A program made the translations under genes and the position numbers. From positions 3,038,001 through 3,102,000 of the forward strand of contig CAWCPQ010000001.1 in the NCBI GenBank assembly GCA_963797535.1: a stretch of 64,000 nt of DNA, written 5' to 3'. The notes below the pieces were generated by a model. The model was not told the DNA's origin, did no database searches, and was given only the letters and a program-made list of their open reading frames with translations. The DNA is from JAWWOL01 sp963797535 (GTDB lineage: Bacteria > Actinomycetota > Actinomycetes > JAWWOL01). Of the stretch, positions 26,922-36,214 are shown piece by piece; position 1 is the first letter of the stretch; every line of letters begins with the position of its first letter.

Positions 26922-28010
26922 TCAACCGAGGGCGTTGCGCGCGAGGTCGGCCCACCTCGGGTCGCTGGGCATCTCGACGTCGGTGCTGCCCACCCGGGAC
27001 GGTGCCGCCGACATGAGAGCGGCTAACGCATCCACGTCACCGGCGGGATAGAACGCGACCTCGGGGCGTTGCGCAGCCTGCTCGACCAGTGCTGGCAAGT
27101 CGGACGAGATGACAGGGCACCCTGCGGCGACGCCCCGCTCGAGCACCCCCGACTGGGCTGCGAAGAACTTGTACGGAACCACAGCTGCCCGACAGGTGGC
27201 CAGGATCGCGGCGAACCCGCCGGCGTCTACGAACTCGGACCAGAAGGTCACCGGAGCGTCCAGCTCGGCCACAAGTGCTTGCAGCAAAGCGAAGTAGTCG
27301 TCGTCGACCGCGGCGCCCGCGATCACCAGCTGCTGCCCGGAGATGGTCGCGGCCCGGATGGCCTCTTCGTAGTTCTTGCTCGGCCGCATCTCGCCGAGAC
27401 AGACGAACACGTCCTCGGGCAACGGTGATCCGCCCGTCGCGTCGGCGTGGCCCTCCTCGAACGCGCCGATGCCGGGCAGCTCGACGACGCGCACCTTCTT
27501 GCCGAAGACCCTGGGTACGGCTGCGCCCTGCTCCTTGCCATGGACCAGCACCCGCCGGGACCGTACCAGCACCACGGCCTTGGCCCCGCCGCGCAGCCGC
27601 GTCGCCAGGCTGGCGTTCTCGGCATCGTGGTCCTTGACGTTGTGGACCACGGAGACCGTCTGGATCCGGGGCGAGGGCGGGACGGCCAGTGCCATGATCG
27701 GCTCCTCGAGCACCACCAGCCGTAGTCCGGGCATCCCGGCAAGCAGCCGTCGAACGTCGTTGCTCTCACGCAGGGTGCGGCCGATCTTGTCCTTGATGCT
27801 CGGTGCCGTGACGAAGGGCGCGATCTCGATCACCCGGACCCCGTCGCGCTTGTCCGGCAAGTAGTCCGATGCACCACTGCGGCTGATCAGCACCGTGGTC
27901 GTGCCGTTCTCGGCCGCAATGGCACTGGCCAGGTTGAAGGCATGCTCGATGTGGCCGCCCCTGGGCGTGAGGCAGACAACGGCTGCCGTGACCGTGTCGT
28001 CGGCCGGTGC
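26922..28010 (-). CDS. glycosyltransferase module A (C-terminal module of a probable triple fusion)
   Basis: About 360 residues of GT4-like sequence, intact in one frame: VVCLTPRGGHIEHAFNLAS at the N-terminus, VCLGEMRPSKNYEEAIRA at the start of the second domain, VVPYKFFAAQSGVLERGVAAG in the nucleotide-sugar site, and VAFYPAGDVDALAAL near the end. There is no ATG or GTG near its beginning in this frame. No stop codon occurs in any frame between it and module B, so it was probably not translated from its own start. A single indel near 28030 separates the frames. Acceptor and sugar are unknown. Confidence 0.75.
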   Translation of the reverse strand, partial: APADDTVTAAVVCLTPRGGHIEHAFNLASAIAAENGTTTVLISRSGASDYLPDKRDGVRVIEIAPFVTAPSIKDKIGRTLRESNDVRRLLAGMPGLRLVVLEEPIMALAVPPSPRIQTVSVVHNVKDHDAENASLATRLRGGAKAVVLVRSRRVLVHGKEQGAAVPRVFGKKVRVVELPGIGAFEEGHADATGGSPLPEDVFVCLGEMRPSKNYEEAIRAATISGQQLVIAGAAVDDDYFALLQALVAELDAPVTFWSEFVDAGGFAAILATCRAAVVPYKFFAAQSGVLERGVAAGCPVISSDLPALVEQAAQRPEVAFYPAGDVDALAALMSAAPSRVGSTDVEMPSDPRWADLARNALG

Positions 28011-29164
28011 GCGAGGCAGAAGCCTTGGCAGGGCGGGAAAAGAGCAGGCGGCGTCGCATCGCGGTGAGGTAGACCTCTTCGTACGCGGACACGGTGTCCT
28101 GGATGTCGAACTGTTCGCGGGCCAGCGCGAGCGACCTGTCGCACAGCGAGGACCAGTCCTCCGGGCTACGCGTGAGCAGATCCTGCAGGGCGTCGGCCAG
28201 TGCCGTGGCGTCCTCGGCGGGCACGACGAAAGCGGGGTCGACGACGAGCGAGGCGCACCCACCGACATCGGTCGCAACCACGGGCCGGCCGGCAGCGATG
28301 GCCTCCAGCCCTGCCATCGGCATCGCTTCGCCGTACGCGCTGGACAGCACGAGCGCACGGGAGTCTCGCAGCAGTCCCTGGATGTCGTCGGACGGCCCGA
28401 GGACCTCGACGAAGGAGGAAACCCCAGCAGCAGCAAGGGAATTGACGAGTTCGGGGTTGGTCAGCTCGACCCCGGAACCGGCGCACAGCAAGCCGGAACT
28501 GCACACCCCGCTCGCGCAGGATCGCGGCGGCGCGGAAGAGGTTGTCATGGTCCTTCATCGGGTGCCAGCGAGACAGCGAGAGCAGCACCGGACCCGGGTC
28601 GCCGGGAGCCGGGCCAGCCGAGATGTCCACGCCGTTGGGGATGGTGGTGACCTTGACCGGCGGGTAGTGCATGCTCCTGGTCCAGTCGAGGCAGGTCTGG
28701 TCGCAGGCCACGACCTTGTCGAAGCGCCTGGCCATGGCTCCGACCACGTAGCCGAGAATCCGCGAGCGCAGCGGGTCGTCCCGCGTCATCCCGGTGGTGT
28801 GGACCGTGGAGACCCTGGCCCGCCTGCCGCGAGGCAGCAGCAGCGGACGCCAGGTCGGCGTGCAGCAGGTGGGAGTGGATGACGTCGGGCTGGAACCTGG
28901 CGACGACCTTGTACAGGTCCCGGACCATCATGGGGACGGCGTTGGACGACCGGTCGAAGCCGAGATAGTCGACCGAGTCGAAGACTTCGGCCAGCCGGTC
29001 GCTGAGGTCGGAAGGCTGGCCAGCACGACAAGTCGCAACGTCTGGCCGGGCTTGCGCCGGGCTGCCATCGCCTCGATCAAGGTCTGCGCACCGCCCGTGC
29101 TGACGGCGTTGACGACGTGCAGGACCGTGTAGTCGGCGCGCTCCCCGGTTGCGACGTCGGGCAC
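28011..29164 (-). pseudogene. glycosyltransferase module B (middle module of a probable triple fusion), frameshifted
   Basis: A complete GT4 sequence can be pieced together across four frame changes: near 29009 (LASLP|DLSDRLAEV), 28828 (before VSTVHTTGMTRDD), 28495 (before AGSGVELTNPELV) and 28030 at the end. Landmarks are VLHVVNAVSTGGAQTLIEAM at the N-terminus, VTTIPNGVDISAG, LLSLSRWHPMKDHDNLFRA, VLSSAYGEAMPMAGLEAIAAG and VVPAEDATALADAL. A GTG at 29164 could start it alone, but the frame is open upstream into module C through an Ala/Pro-rich linker and has no RBS-like sequence. Confidence 0.72.
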
Positions 29165-30315
29165 GGCCGCCGCGGGCTTGGCCGCAGCGGCGTCGAGGGC
29201 CCGTGAGCGGAAGCGGCGGGGCTTGAGTGCGGCGGCGAAGGCCGCGGCATAGGTCGCCGGGTCGTGCCGAACGACGGCTACTTCCCTTGCCTGGCGGCCG
29301 ATCCGCAGCCGGAGGTCGGGGTCGAGGGCCAGCTTTTCGTACGCAGCAGCGAGGCTCTGGGCGTTGCCAGCCTCGAAACGCAGGCCGGTGACACCGTCCT
29401 CGACCAGCTCGCTGGCGCCGCCGCCGATCGGGCACGATGACGGTCAGCCCACGCAGCTGAGCCTCGACTGCGGTGCGGCCCATCGGCTCGTCGGCGTTGG
29501 CCACGAGCACGACGTCGAGGCCGGCGAGGGCGCTCTCCGGAGGGACGCGACCTTCGAGCCGGATGTCGTACGGGCTCTCGGCCACCTCCTGCTCGAGCCG
29601 GGCGACGTAGGCGGCGCCGGTGTCCGCGCCGGCAAACGCGGGAGCGCCCCGAACGATGAGCCGCACGTTGGCTTCCGTCAGCCCGAGAGCCCGGATGGCG
29701 AGGCGATGCTGTTTGGCCTCATCGACCCGGCCCACGAGACCGACGACGAGCGGGCCGCCGGGTTCGGCCGGCAGCGCTGGAACCTCGTCGCTGGCGGCTG
29801 CCGGGCGAAGCAGGACCGTGGGTCGCGGGGACCGGACCTGGGAGGCGGTGAACTCGCTCACGGCGATGACCGAGTCGACGAACTGGGTCACCAAGCGCAG
29901 GATCTGCGGGTTCTTGTTGCCGGTGAAGGTGTCGTGCAGGTCGAGCGCGATCACCGTACGGCGGAATCGCGGCATCAGCTCGCAGGACCGGGATCAGCGG
30001 CATCAGCGCGGCGCTGAAGACGACCAGAGCGTCGGCCGCCGGGATCAGGGCGCGACCGCGCAGGAGGGCGCTCAGATCGGTCTTGCGGTCGAAGGCGACC
30101 GGCACGTCCAGCAGCACCACATCGCCGAGACCGCGCGCCGTCCACTCGTCGGCCAGCTCGCGGGACCAGGCAACGAGCGTGCACTCGTGGCCGAGCTCGC
30201 GCAGAGCTGCCACGAGGGTGAACATGCTCTGCTCGGCACCCCAGAGCCGGCGGGCGAGGTCGAGAAAGACGATCCGGTGCGGCGACGGGTGGGGCGTGGG
30301 GGTGCGTTCGGTCAC
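29165..30315 (-). pseudogene. glycosyltransferase module C (N-terminal module of a probable triple fusion), frameshifted
   Basis: The start is GTG at 30315, overlapping the chain-length gene stop by 4 nt. The N-terminal half reads RRLWGAEQSMFTLVAALREL. The frame changes near 29980 (LIPVLR region), continuing TVIALDLHDTFTGNKN and VVGLVGRVDEAKQH. It changes again near 29432, where CCC for CC would restore VIV|PIGGGASELVEDGVTG. The C-terminus ends around TYAAAFAAALKPRRF and then passes without a stop through LDAAAAKPAAAVPD into module B. The motif order is that of GT4 enzymes. Together the three modules would give about 1,130 residues. Confidence 0.72.
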
Positions 30316-31613
30316 GGCACCTGACTCCGGGCCGGTGCCGGACGCAGCGTGTAGTCCTTGCGTGGGCCGGTCACCAGGCCGATGACATCGGTCCCCAGCT
30401 TGTTGAGCAGCTCCGTGAGCGCGGCCAGCTTGTCGGCGTCCTTGCGGCGCAGCGCCCCGGTGGACACGACGATCGCTGCGTCAACGGCGGACACGACCGC
30501 GTTGGCCTCTGCGGCACCGTCCGTGGACGGGCAGTCGACGATGAGGATCACGTTGGCGTTGCGGGCCTCACCGACGAGCGAGGAGATGGACCCGGCCACG
30601 AGTCGAACCGGGCCCGAGCCCTGCATGCCCAGGTGCTCGAAGACCTTGGGCAACGCGGAGCCGCGCAGGACGACAAGGTTGGGCACGCTGGTGGTTTCGG
30701 TCGGCAACCAGGACATGCCGGTGAAGGGTGCGATGGGGGTGGCGCCGATCGCGGCGAGAGCTCCCTCGAGTCGCGGGCTCCTCAGGTCGGCGTCGACGAG
30801 CAGGACCCGGTGGCCGGCGATCGCCAGACCACGGGCCAGCTGGGCGGCCACGACGCTGCGGGTGTTGCCGGTCCCCGGCGACACGATGGCGAAGCTGGAC
30901 GCCCTGCGGCTCAGCACCTCGGCACGGATGTCGGCCGCGAGCAGCACGAACTCGTCCTCGCGTCCGGCACCGGCGTCGGAGGGCTCGGGCAGCTTGACGA
31001 GGGGTTTGAGGCCCACCGTGCGCTCGAGCCTGGCGTTCAGGTTGCGGTACTCGCGCCAGCGGGCCAGCCCGAGTGCGGCGAAGATGCCGAGAGCCAGACC
31101 GAAGACGAAGCCTTCTATGGCGGCAAGGATCAGCTTCTTGCTCGCCGAGTCGCGGACCGGCGCCGTCGCCGACTGGGTCACGGTGATCGCGACCGGCAGC
31201 TTGTCGTCGGTGGGGTAAGCAATGATGTGGGTCGTCAGGCTGGTGAGCGCCGGGACGACCAGGTCGGGGTTGAGTGAGGACACGGTGACGGCGAGCACGC
31301 CGCTGGCCGGGGTGGGGCTGACCGAGACGGCGAAGTTGCCGGCGTACTTTCTGGTGTCCTTGGAGATGATGGCCTTCATCTCCTGGCTGGTGAGCCGGGT
31401 CTGGATCGTCGGCACCGAGAACGTCACGGCCTGGATGTTGGCCGGGTTGCCGGCGGTGGCCGGCGGCGCCTGGACGTTCAGGGTCACGGAGGAGTGGAAG
31501 GGCCGGTCAGCCTTGGCCGCAGCCCCGACGAAGCCGGTCACGCTGAGCACGATGATGACCAGCACCAAAGCCCATGACCTGCGGACGACTTGCCACAATT
31601 GCTCGGGAAGCAC
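30312..31613 (-). CDS. polysaccharide chain-length protein (Wzz-like) with degenerate BY-kinase domain
   Basis: 433 residues from a GTG start with AGGAG upstream, 11 nt after the polymerase stop. An N-terminal helix (ALVLVIIVLSVTGFVGAAA), an extracytoplasmic Wzz-type domain and a second helix (AIEGFVFGLALGIFAALGLA) are followed by a cytoplasmic P-loop domain. The Walker A region reads SPGTGNTRS, where GKT/S is expected, so the nucleotide-binding Lys is replaced by Asn. Walker A' LLVDADLRSP and Walker B VILIVDCPS are present. The C-terminal tail has one Tyr (KDYTLRP) rather than a Tyr cluster. It probably sets polymer length or export but may not be an active tyrosine kinase. Confidence 0.88.
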   Translation of the reverse strand: MLPEQLWQVVRRSWALVLVIIVLSVTGFVGAAAKADRPFHSSVTLNVQAPPATAGNPANIQAVTFSVPTIQTRLTSQEMKAIISKDTRKYAGNFAVSVSPTPASGVLAVTVSSLNPDLVVPALTSLTTHIIAYPTDDKLPVAITVTQSATAPVRDSASKKLILAAIEGFVFGLALGIFAALGLARWREYRNLNARLERTVGLKPLVKLPEPSDAGAGREDEFVLLAADIRAEVLSRRASSFAIVSPGTGNTRSVVAAQLARGLAIAGHRVLLVDADLRSPRLEGALAAIGATPIAPFTGMSWLPTETTSVPNLVVLRGSALPKVFEHLGMQGSGPVRLVAGSISSLVGEARNANVILIVDCPSTDGAAEANAVVSAVDAAIVVSTGALRRKDADKLAALTELLNKLGTDVIGLVTGPRKDYTLRPAPARSQVP

Positions 31614-31624
31614 GGGACCAACTC

Positions 31625-33128
31625 CTAGATGTTCTTCTGGGGGACGATCCCCGTGCCGACGAGCGCGCGAGGTCCGGGGACCTCGTCCTGCGGGTACCAC
31701 TCCGGTGGGACGACGAGCGGGCCGCTCACGAGAAGCGACGCTTGCCGCCTGCTCTTGGTTGACCTGCGGACCGAGCAGGCGATCCCCACGGTCGAGTCCG
31801 AGCAGGACGGAGAGCCGTTCCTTCTCGAAGATGCTCTCGACCGCGCCGCGGGTGACCAGCTCGACCAGGATCGCAGTAGTTGCCAGCCCCATGGCGATGA
31901 TTCGTGGCGTGGCGCGGCGATAGGCGGCTCCCAAGCCGTCCCAGCCGCTGGCCAGCAGCGCGAAGATCATGAAGAACAGGCCGACGATGCCACCACGCAG
32001 GAGCAGGTCGAGAAAGATGTCATGGGTGAGGTCGTTGTGCACGTAGAACAGTGGAGCGCCCTCGATCCGCTCCACGTGGAGGTACTGCTTGCCGAGCCCG
32101 TAGCCGAGGATCGGCTCCTTGGCGATCAGGCCGCTGGCGACCCGCCACTGGTTGATCCGGGACTGAGCGGAGTCGGCCTTGCCCGGAGAGTTGAAGGACG
32201 TGGCGACCTGGCTGCTCTTCGGGTTGTAGCCGTGGCCAGTGGCGCTTCCCAGCGCAAGCAGGCCGGCGACCGCGAGGGCGAACAGGCCGAGGGTGACTCG
32301 CTCGCGGGAGGTCACGTGGAGCACCCGGTGCCGCTTGCTGACCAGGGGCCATGCGGCGATGAGGGCGAGACCGGCGACCAGCCCGAGCAGCGACGCCCGT
32401 TGGCCGGTGAAGACAGGGGCGATCAGCAGCACGCACGAGGCGATCAGCCCGCTGCGGTGCCGCTCGGGGGTGGAAAGCGCGATGGCGAGCCCGAGCATGC
32501 CCAGGGAGGCGAAGACCGACGCGGCGTCGGCTCCCATGTCGCCGGTCTTGACGCCGTGGAAGGCACCGAAGCTCGAGTTGGTGTGAATGCCGGCCAGAGA
32601 GGTGAACGTGACGACGCTGGCGATGACGGCGGTCCACCGGACCATGAGCGGGATCCCGTGCTTGCCGACCAGGTCGCGTGCCTCGACCCCGGCGGCCAGC
32701 AGCGCCGCCCCGCCGAGCATCACGATGACCTTTGCCTCCTGGACCGCCGAGGAGGTCGAGTTGCCGTGCAGGCGCCCGGCGTAGAACTCGGCCAGCAGCC
32801 ACAGGAAGAACACGACCCAGGCCATGCCCGCCACCGTGAAGCGCGGCCGGGCGCGGCCGGAGAGCCAGCGCAGGCCGAGCAGGAACGGCATCACCAGGAA
32901 CAGCGTGCCCGTGGTCCGGTTGTTGATCGGGAGGACGAAGATCCCGTTGGACGAGCCACCGGCCGGGAACAGGGCGCAGTCGACGACGAGCAGCAGGACG
33001 ACCACGTTGAGCGCGGTCATGCGCCGGCCGCGGGCTTCCTGGCGCAGCATGAGCGCGCCGAACACTCCGAGGATCAGCAGTCCCGTGACTGCCTCCGTCA
33101 GGAGGGCTAGCCCCACGCGCTCCACCAC
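31625..33128 (-). pseudogene. O-antigen ligase/polymerase-type membrane protein (Wzy-like), frameshift near the C-terminus
   Basis: About 500 residues, with ten or more hydrophobic segments and the Wzy/ligase loop SRINQWRVASGLIAKEPILGYGLG plus a conserved VHNDLTHDIFLDLLLRGG. After ERLSVLLGL the frame changes near 31797. The corrected frame reads STVGIACSVRRSTKSRR and stops at 31625, immediately before the RBS of the next gene. Without the shift the gene would run in frame into the chain-length gene, which is an artefact. It probably polymerises or ligates the exopolysaccharide repeat outside the membrane. The start is GTG at 33128. Confidence 0.83.
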
Positions 33129-33147
33129 TTTCGGCCGGACCGGTCGG

Positions 33148-33282
33148 TCAGCAGACGAGGTACACCAACATCAATGCTGCGATGAACGCTGCGACGATGC
33201 TGCGTGTTCGCTGGTCTTGCCTGGCGTGTTGCTTCAAGGCCGCTGGCTGTTGCTCGACCAATTGTACGTCACGCGCTGTCAC
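33148..33282 (-). CDS. 44-residue single-span membrane peptide
   Basis: A short ORF lies in the gap between the glycosyltransferase and the polymerase. It has a GTG start 12 nt after the upstream stop and a stop 19 nt before the next start. The N-terminal half is polar and Gln-rich (VQLVEQQPAALKQHARQDQ). The C-terminal half is a clean hydrophobic helix, RSIVAAFIAALMLVYLVC. Position, spacing and composition suggest a real small membrane protein of the operon, perhaps a partner of the polymerase or flippase. No homologue is recognised, and the SD is weak. Confidence 0.5.
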   Translation of the reverse strand: MTARDVQLVEQQPAALKQHARQDQRTRSIVAAFIAALMLVYLVC

Positions 33283-33294
33283 GTCCCGGCGACA

Positions 33295-34380
33295 TCAGCG
33301 TTGCCGCAGGAGTACGTGGCTCAGGGCCAGGTGGCGGCGCGCGAAACCGGCGCTGGAGTAGTCCTCCGATGCCACCTTGGCCCGCATCGCGGCAACCTGA
33401 CGCCCGGCGGCCTCGGCGCTCGCCAGTGCCCGTACCGCCTCGAGCCATCGTTGCGCGGGAGCGTCCTCGGGCAGGTAGGTGACCTCATCGGCGGTGAAGT
33501 AGGCGTCCAGCCCGCCGGTGTCGGTGACCACGCAGGGGACCGACCAGGCGGCACCCTCGAGCAGCACGGTGATCCCGGACGCGTGCAGGTTGGGGTGCAG
33601 CGGCAGGCACAAGACGTCGGCCCAGGCGAAGCCCTCGGCGATTTCGGCTACGGAGCGTGCACGCCGGATCGTGAAATTCTCGAGCCCGCGCGCGTACTCC
33701 GGCCCGAAGCGGCGGGTCAGCAGTCGCACCTCGATCTCGACGCCCCCCGCTTCGGCCAGCTCGCGCAAGGTCTCGTAGTCGCGGTGCTGGTCGTTGCCCA
33801 GGCTGAGCAGCCGCAGTGGCCCGTCGCCCCGCGGCAGCGGGGGCAGCTCCAGCCACGGCTCCGCCAGCACGCCGTACGGGAGGAAGCGCACATGCTTGCC
33901 CAGCAGCCGGCTCAGCCCCTCGGCATTCACCGGGCTCAGCGTCGTCGGCGCCTCGTTGTGACGAAGGCACCACAGGGACAGGGCCCGCCGTAGCCTGCCG
34001 GTCTGCGGCCACCGGTCGAGCAACCAGACCGACTGGGCGATGACGGGGGGCACCGGGAGGCGGAGTCCCTTGAGCAGCCCCAGCCCCAGGTGCTCGGTCT
34101 CGGTGTGCGTCCAGATGACGTCGGCAGCACGGGCGGCCCGCAGGTTGCGCAGCACGTGGACGAGGTCGATGCCGGTGACCTTGAGGACGCCCTTGCGCAG
34201 GAAGCCGTAGGCCCCGCCGTCCGGGCCGTCCGTCGAGAATGCGATGTGGACGTCGTCGGACTCGATGACGCCGTAGTTGTACGGGGTCGGGTCGTACACC
34301 GAGCCGGCGGCGTATCGGTCCTGCCACGTAGCCAGCCCGCGGCCGTGCTCGAGCAGCACGAAGACATTCATGCGGGGCAT
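33295..34380 (-). CDS. glycosyltransferase (GT4-like)
   Basis: 361 residues; a start at the next Met (34371, MNVFVLLEHGRG) is equally likely. The N-terminal domain includes VIWTHTETEHLGLGLLK and the C-terminal domain LRLLSLGNDQHRDYETLREL, ADVLCLPLHPNLHASGITVLLEGAAW and VTDTGGLDAYF, consistent with a GT-B fold with the Glu in the nucleotide-sugar site. It sits 6 nt after the flippase gene. It is predicted to be a cytoplasmic enzyme adding one sugar of the repeat unit. Sugar specificity is unknown. Confidence 0.85.
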   Translation of the reverse strand: MPRMNVFVLLEHGRGLATWQDRYAAGSVYDPTPYNYGVIESDDVHIAFSTDGPDGGAYGFLRKGVLKVTGIDLVHVLRNLRAARAADVIWTHTETEHLGLGLLKGLRLPVPPVIAQSVWLLDRWPQTGRLRRALSLWCLRHNEAPTTLSPVNAEGLSRLLGKHVRFLPYGVLAEPWLELPPLPRGDGPLRLLSLGNDQHRDYETLRELAEAGGVEIEVRLLTRRFGPEYARGLENFTIRRARSVAEIAEGFAWADVLCLPLHPNLHASGITVLLEGAAWSVPCVVTDTGGLDAYFTADEVTYLPEDAPAQRWLEAVRALASAEAAGRQVAAMRAKVASEDYSSAGFARRHLALSHVLLRQR

Positions 34381-34386
34381 CGGCAG

Positions 34387-35868
34387 TCAGCCCGCGACCG
34401 GTGCGACGGTGGGGGTCTCCACCGGGGTGCGGTCCGAGGAGGGCGACCGCTTGGCCAGGGAGAGCAGCTCGGCACTGGCCTTGGGCATCAGGACCCGAAC
34501 GATCGGTACGGCGATCAGGACCGCCAGGGCCCCTCCGCCGAAGGCGATGATCAGTAGCGGGGTCCCCATCGACTCGAGCACGGTCCGTACGCCGATCCCG
34601 ACCAGCAGCAGGATGCCGCCCACGGTCAGCCCGGGCGAGACAGCACGGACGAAGTCCCTCCAGCGGAAGGTGCCCAGCCGCCCGACCAGCATGATCGGCA
34701 CCGGGAGGGTGACGATGTTGACGATCAGGTAACCGATGCAGACGGCGTTCAAGCCCCAGTGCACGGTCACGGCAAAGGCGGTGACGGTCAGGGTTGCCGA
34801 CAGGATCATCCACTTGAGCTGCCAGGAGCTGCGGCCAAAAGCGATGATCGCCGGTGTGATCAAGCTGGTCTGCGCCTGGATGATGGCCACGCAGGCGAGC
34901 ACCTGCGTCGGTACGATGGCGCCCTCCCACGTCGGCCCCTCCGCTCCCAGGATCAGCGGGGCAGCGAAGGCGATCAGCAGGGCCATCAGCGGCGTCGCGG
35001 TCAGCGCCATCAGCCGGCACGACTTCAGGAACTGGTGGCGGAAGCCCCGGAGGTCGTCCTGCAGGCGGGCGTAGGTCGGCAGCAGGACCCGGTTGGCGAC
35101 CATGGTCAGGTTGGTGATGGGCAGCATCATGAACCGGTAGGACAGCGAGTACTGGCCGAGCGGCCCCGGGCCAAGGACCCTGGCGATCAGCACGTTGTCG
35201 ATGTTGCGGGACAGGAAGCCCAGCCACTGTGACGCGGCGACCTGCGACGTGAATCCGATCATGCCCCGGAACGCAGCAAAGTTGGCGCCGCGTACCGGAG
35301 CTCCCGAGCGGCTGACCACGCCGACGGCGTAGATGAAGTTGCCCACCAGGATCTGCACGGCCAGGGTGAGCGGGCCGCCGTGCATGATGGCGAAGGTCAC
35401 GGACGCGATGGCGCCGCAGCTGCTGCTGATCATGTCGCAGCCGGCCAGGTAACGGAACTGGAAGTCGCGCTGGAGTACGGCCTGCCCTGGTACGGCGACG
35501 CTTTGCAGGCACAGGCCGGAGGCGAGGATCACCAGCAGCGGCGCCAGGCCGTGGCCGCCGAAGAACTTGCTGATGGGGATGGCGAAGATCCAGGTCAGGA
35601 GCGTCGTGGCGAGGGCGATGGCCATGGTGGCGACCTGCACGGTGGCCACGTCGCTGCGCTTCATGTCCTTGGACCGGATCAGGGCCTGACCCATGCCGCC
35701 ATCGAGGAGCAGGTTGGTCAGGGTGACGAAGACCAGGCCGAGACCCATGACGCCGTAGACCGACTTGCCGACCAGGCGGGCCACCAGGAACGCGGCGACA
35801 CCTTGGACCAGCACCTTGACGCCCAGGCCAAGGAAGGCCCAGCGAGCATTCGCGGCGGCGCGGCCCAC
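34387..35868 (-). CDS. polysaccharide flippase, MOP/Wzx family
   Basis: 493 residues and about 12-14 predicted membrane helices. The beginning ARWAFLGLGVKVLVQGVAAFLVARLVG and the conserved LLDGGMGQALIRSKD are typical of the polysaccharide-transporter (PST) branch. The start is the GTG at 35868 because AAGGAG lies 5-6 nt upstream; an in-frame start at 35979 would add a Arg-rich extension with no homology. It is the first gene of the minus-strand polysaccharide operon and should move the lipid-linked repeat across the membrane. Confidence 0.9.
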   Translation of the reverse strand: MGRAAANARWAFLGLGVKVLVQGVAAFLVARLVGKSVYGVMGLGLVFVTLTNLLLDGGMGQALIRSKDMKRSDVATVQVATMAIALATTLLTWIFAIPISKFFGGHGLAPLLVILASGLCLQSVAVPGQAVLQRDFQFRYLAGCDMISSSCGAIASVTFAIMHGGPLTLAVQILVGNFIYAVGVVSRSGAPVRGANFAAFRGMIGFTSQVAASQWLGFLSRNIDNVLIARVLGPGPLGQYSLSYRFMMLPITNLTMVANRVLLPTYARLQDDLRGFRHQFLKSCRLMALTATPLMALLIAFAAPLILGAEGPTWEGAIVPTQVLACVAIIQAQTSLITPAIIAFGRSSWQLKWMILSATLTVTAFAVTVHWGLNAVCIGYLIVNIVTLPVPIMLVGRLGTFRWRDFVRAVSPGLTVGGILLLVGIGVRTVLESMGTPLLIIAFGGGALAVLIAVPIVRVLMPKASAELLSLAKRSPSSDRTPVETPTVAPVAG

Positions 35869-36214
35869 TCTTCTCCTTCGTACGCGTGCCTCATCCCGGA
35901 ACCGGGTCGCGAGGCAACCGGACACCGGCTCCCCATCGAGCCACGGACACAGCCGCAACGTCCCAAGGCCAAGGCACAAACGCTGTCAGTTGTGACTACA
36001 GATTAGCGTCCGTCGGTCGTTTGCGCGCCTACTGACCAGTTGATGCAGCCCCATCTAGTCCGACCGGCCCACACCGAACTGCGCCCACCTCCGCCAAATG
36101 GGTGATCCGCTACCTGGTCCCGGCTACGCCTTATGTCGCAGTGACGCGTCTCCGATCAAAGTCCCAGAACCGAGCACGTCCTGAGGCCGGTTCCAGACAG
36201 TTCGGAGACACCAC
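35869..36214. promoter_or_regulatory. divergent intergenic region with an SD-hiding helix before GH26 paralogue 3
   Basis: No gene is seen. On the plus side, GTCTCCGA (36148-36155) is perfectly complementary to TCGGAGAC (36202-36209), which contains the ribosome binding site of the gene at 36215. GAACCG and CGGTTC form an inner hairpin between the arms. The layout is the same as before paralogue 4, and one base pair differs in a compensating way. The promoters of the two divergent units must lie here, but none is near consensus. Confidence 0.5.

Noticed and set aside
28545..29975. A single 476-residue protein read straight through one frame from 29975
   Set aside because: Its middle part (after about residue 180) is shadow sequence. 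True glycosyltransferase motifs move to other frames there.
30312..33128. A single 938-residue polymerase-chain-length fusion protein
   Set aside because: The in-frame join arises from a one-base frameshift near 31797. In the corrected frame the polymerase stops at 31625, right before an AGGAG site and the GTG start of the chain-length gene.
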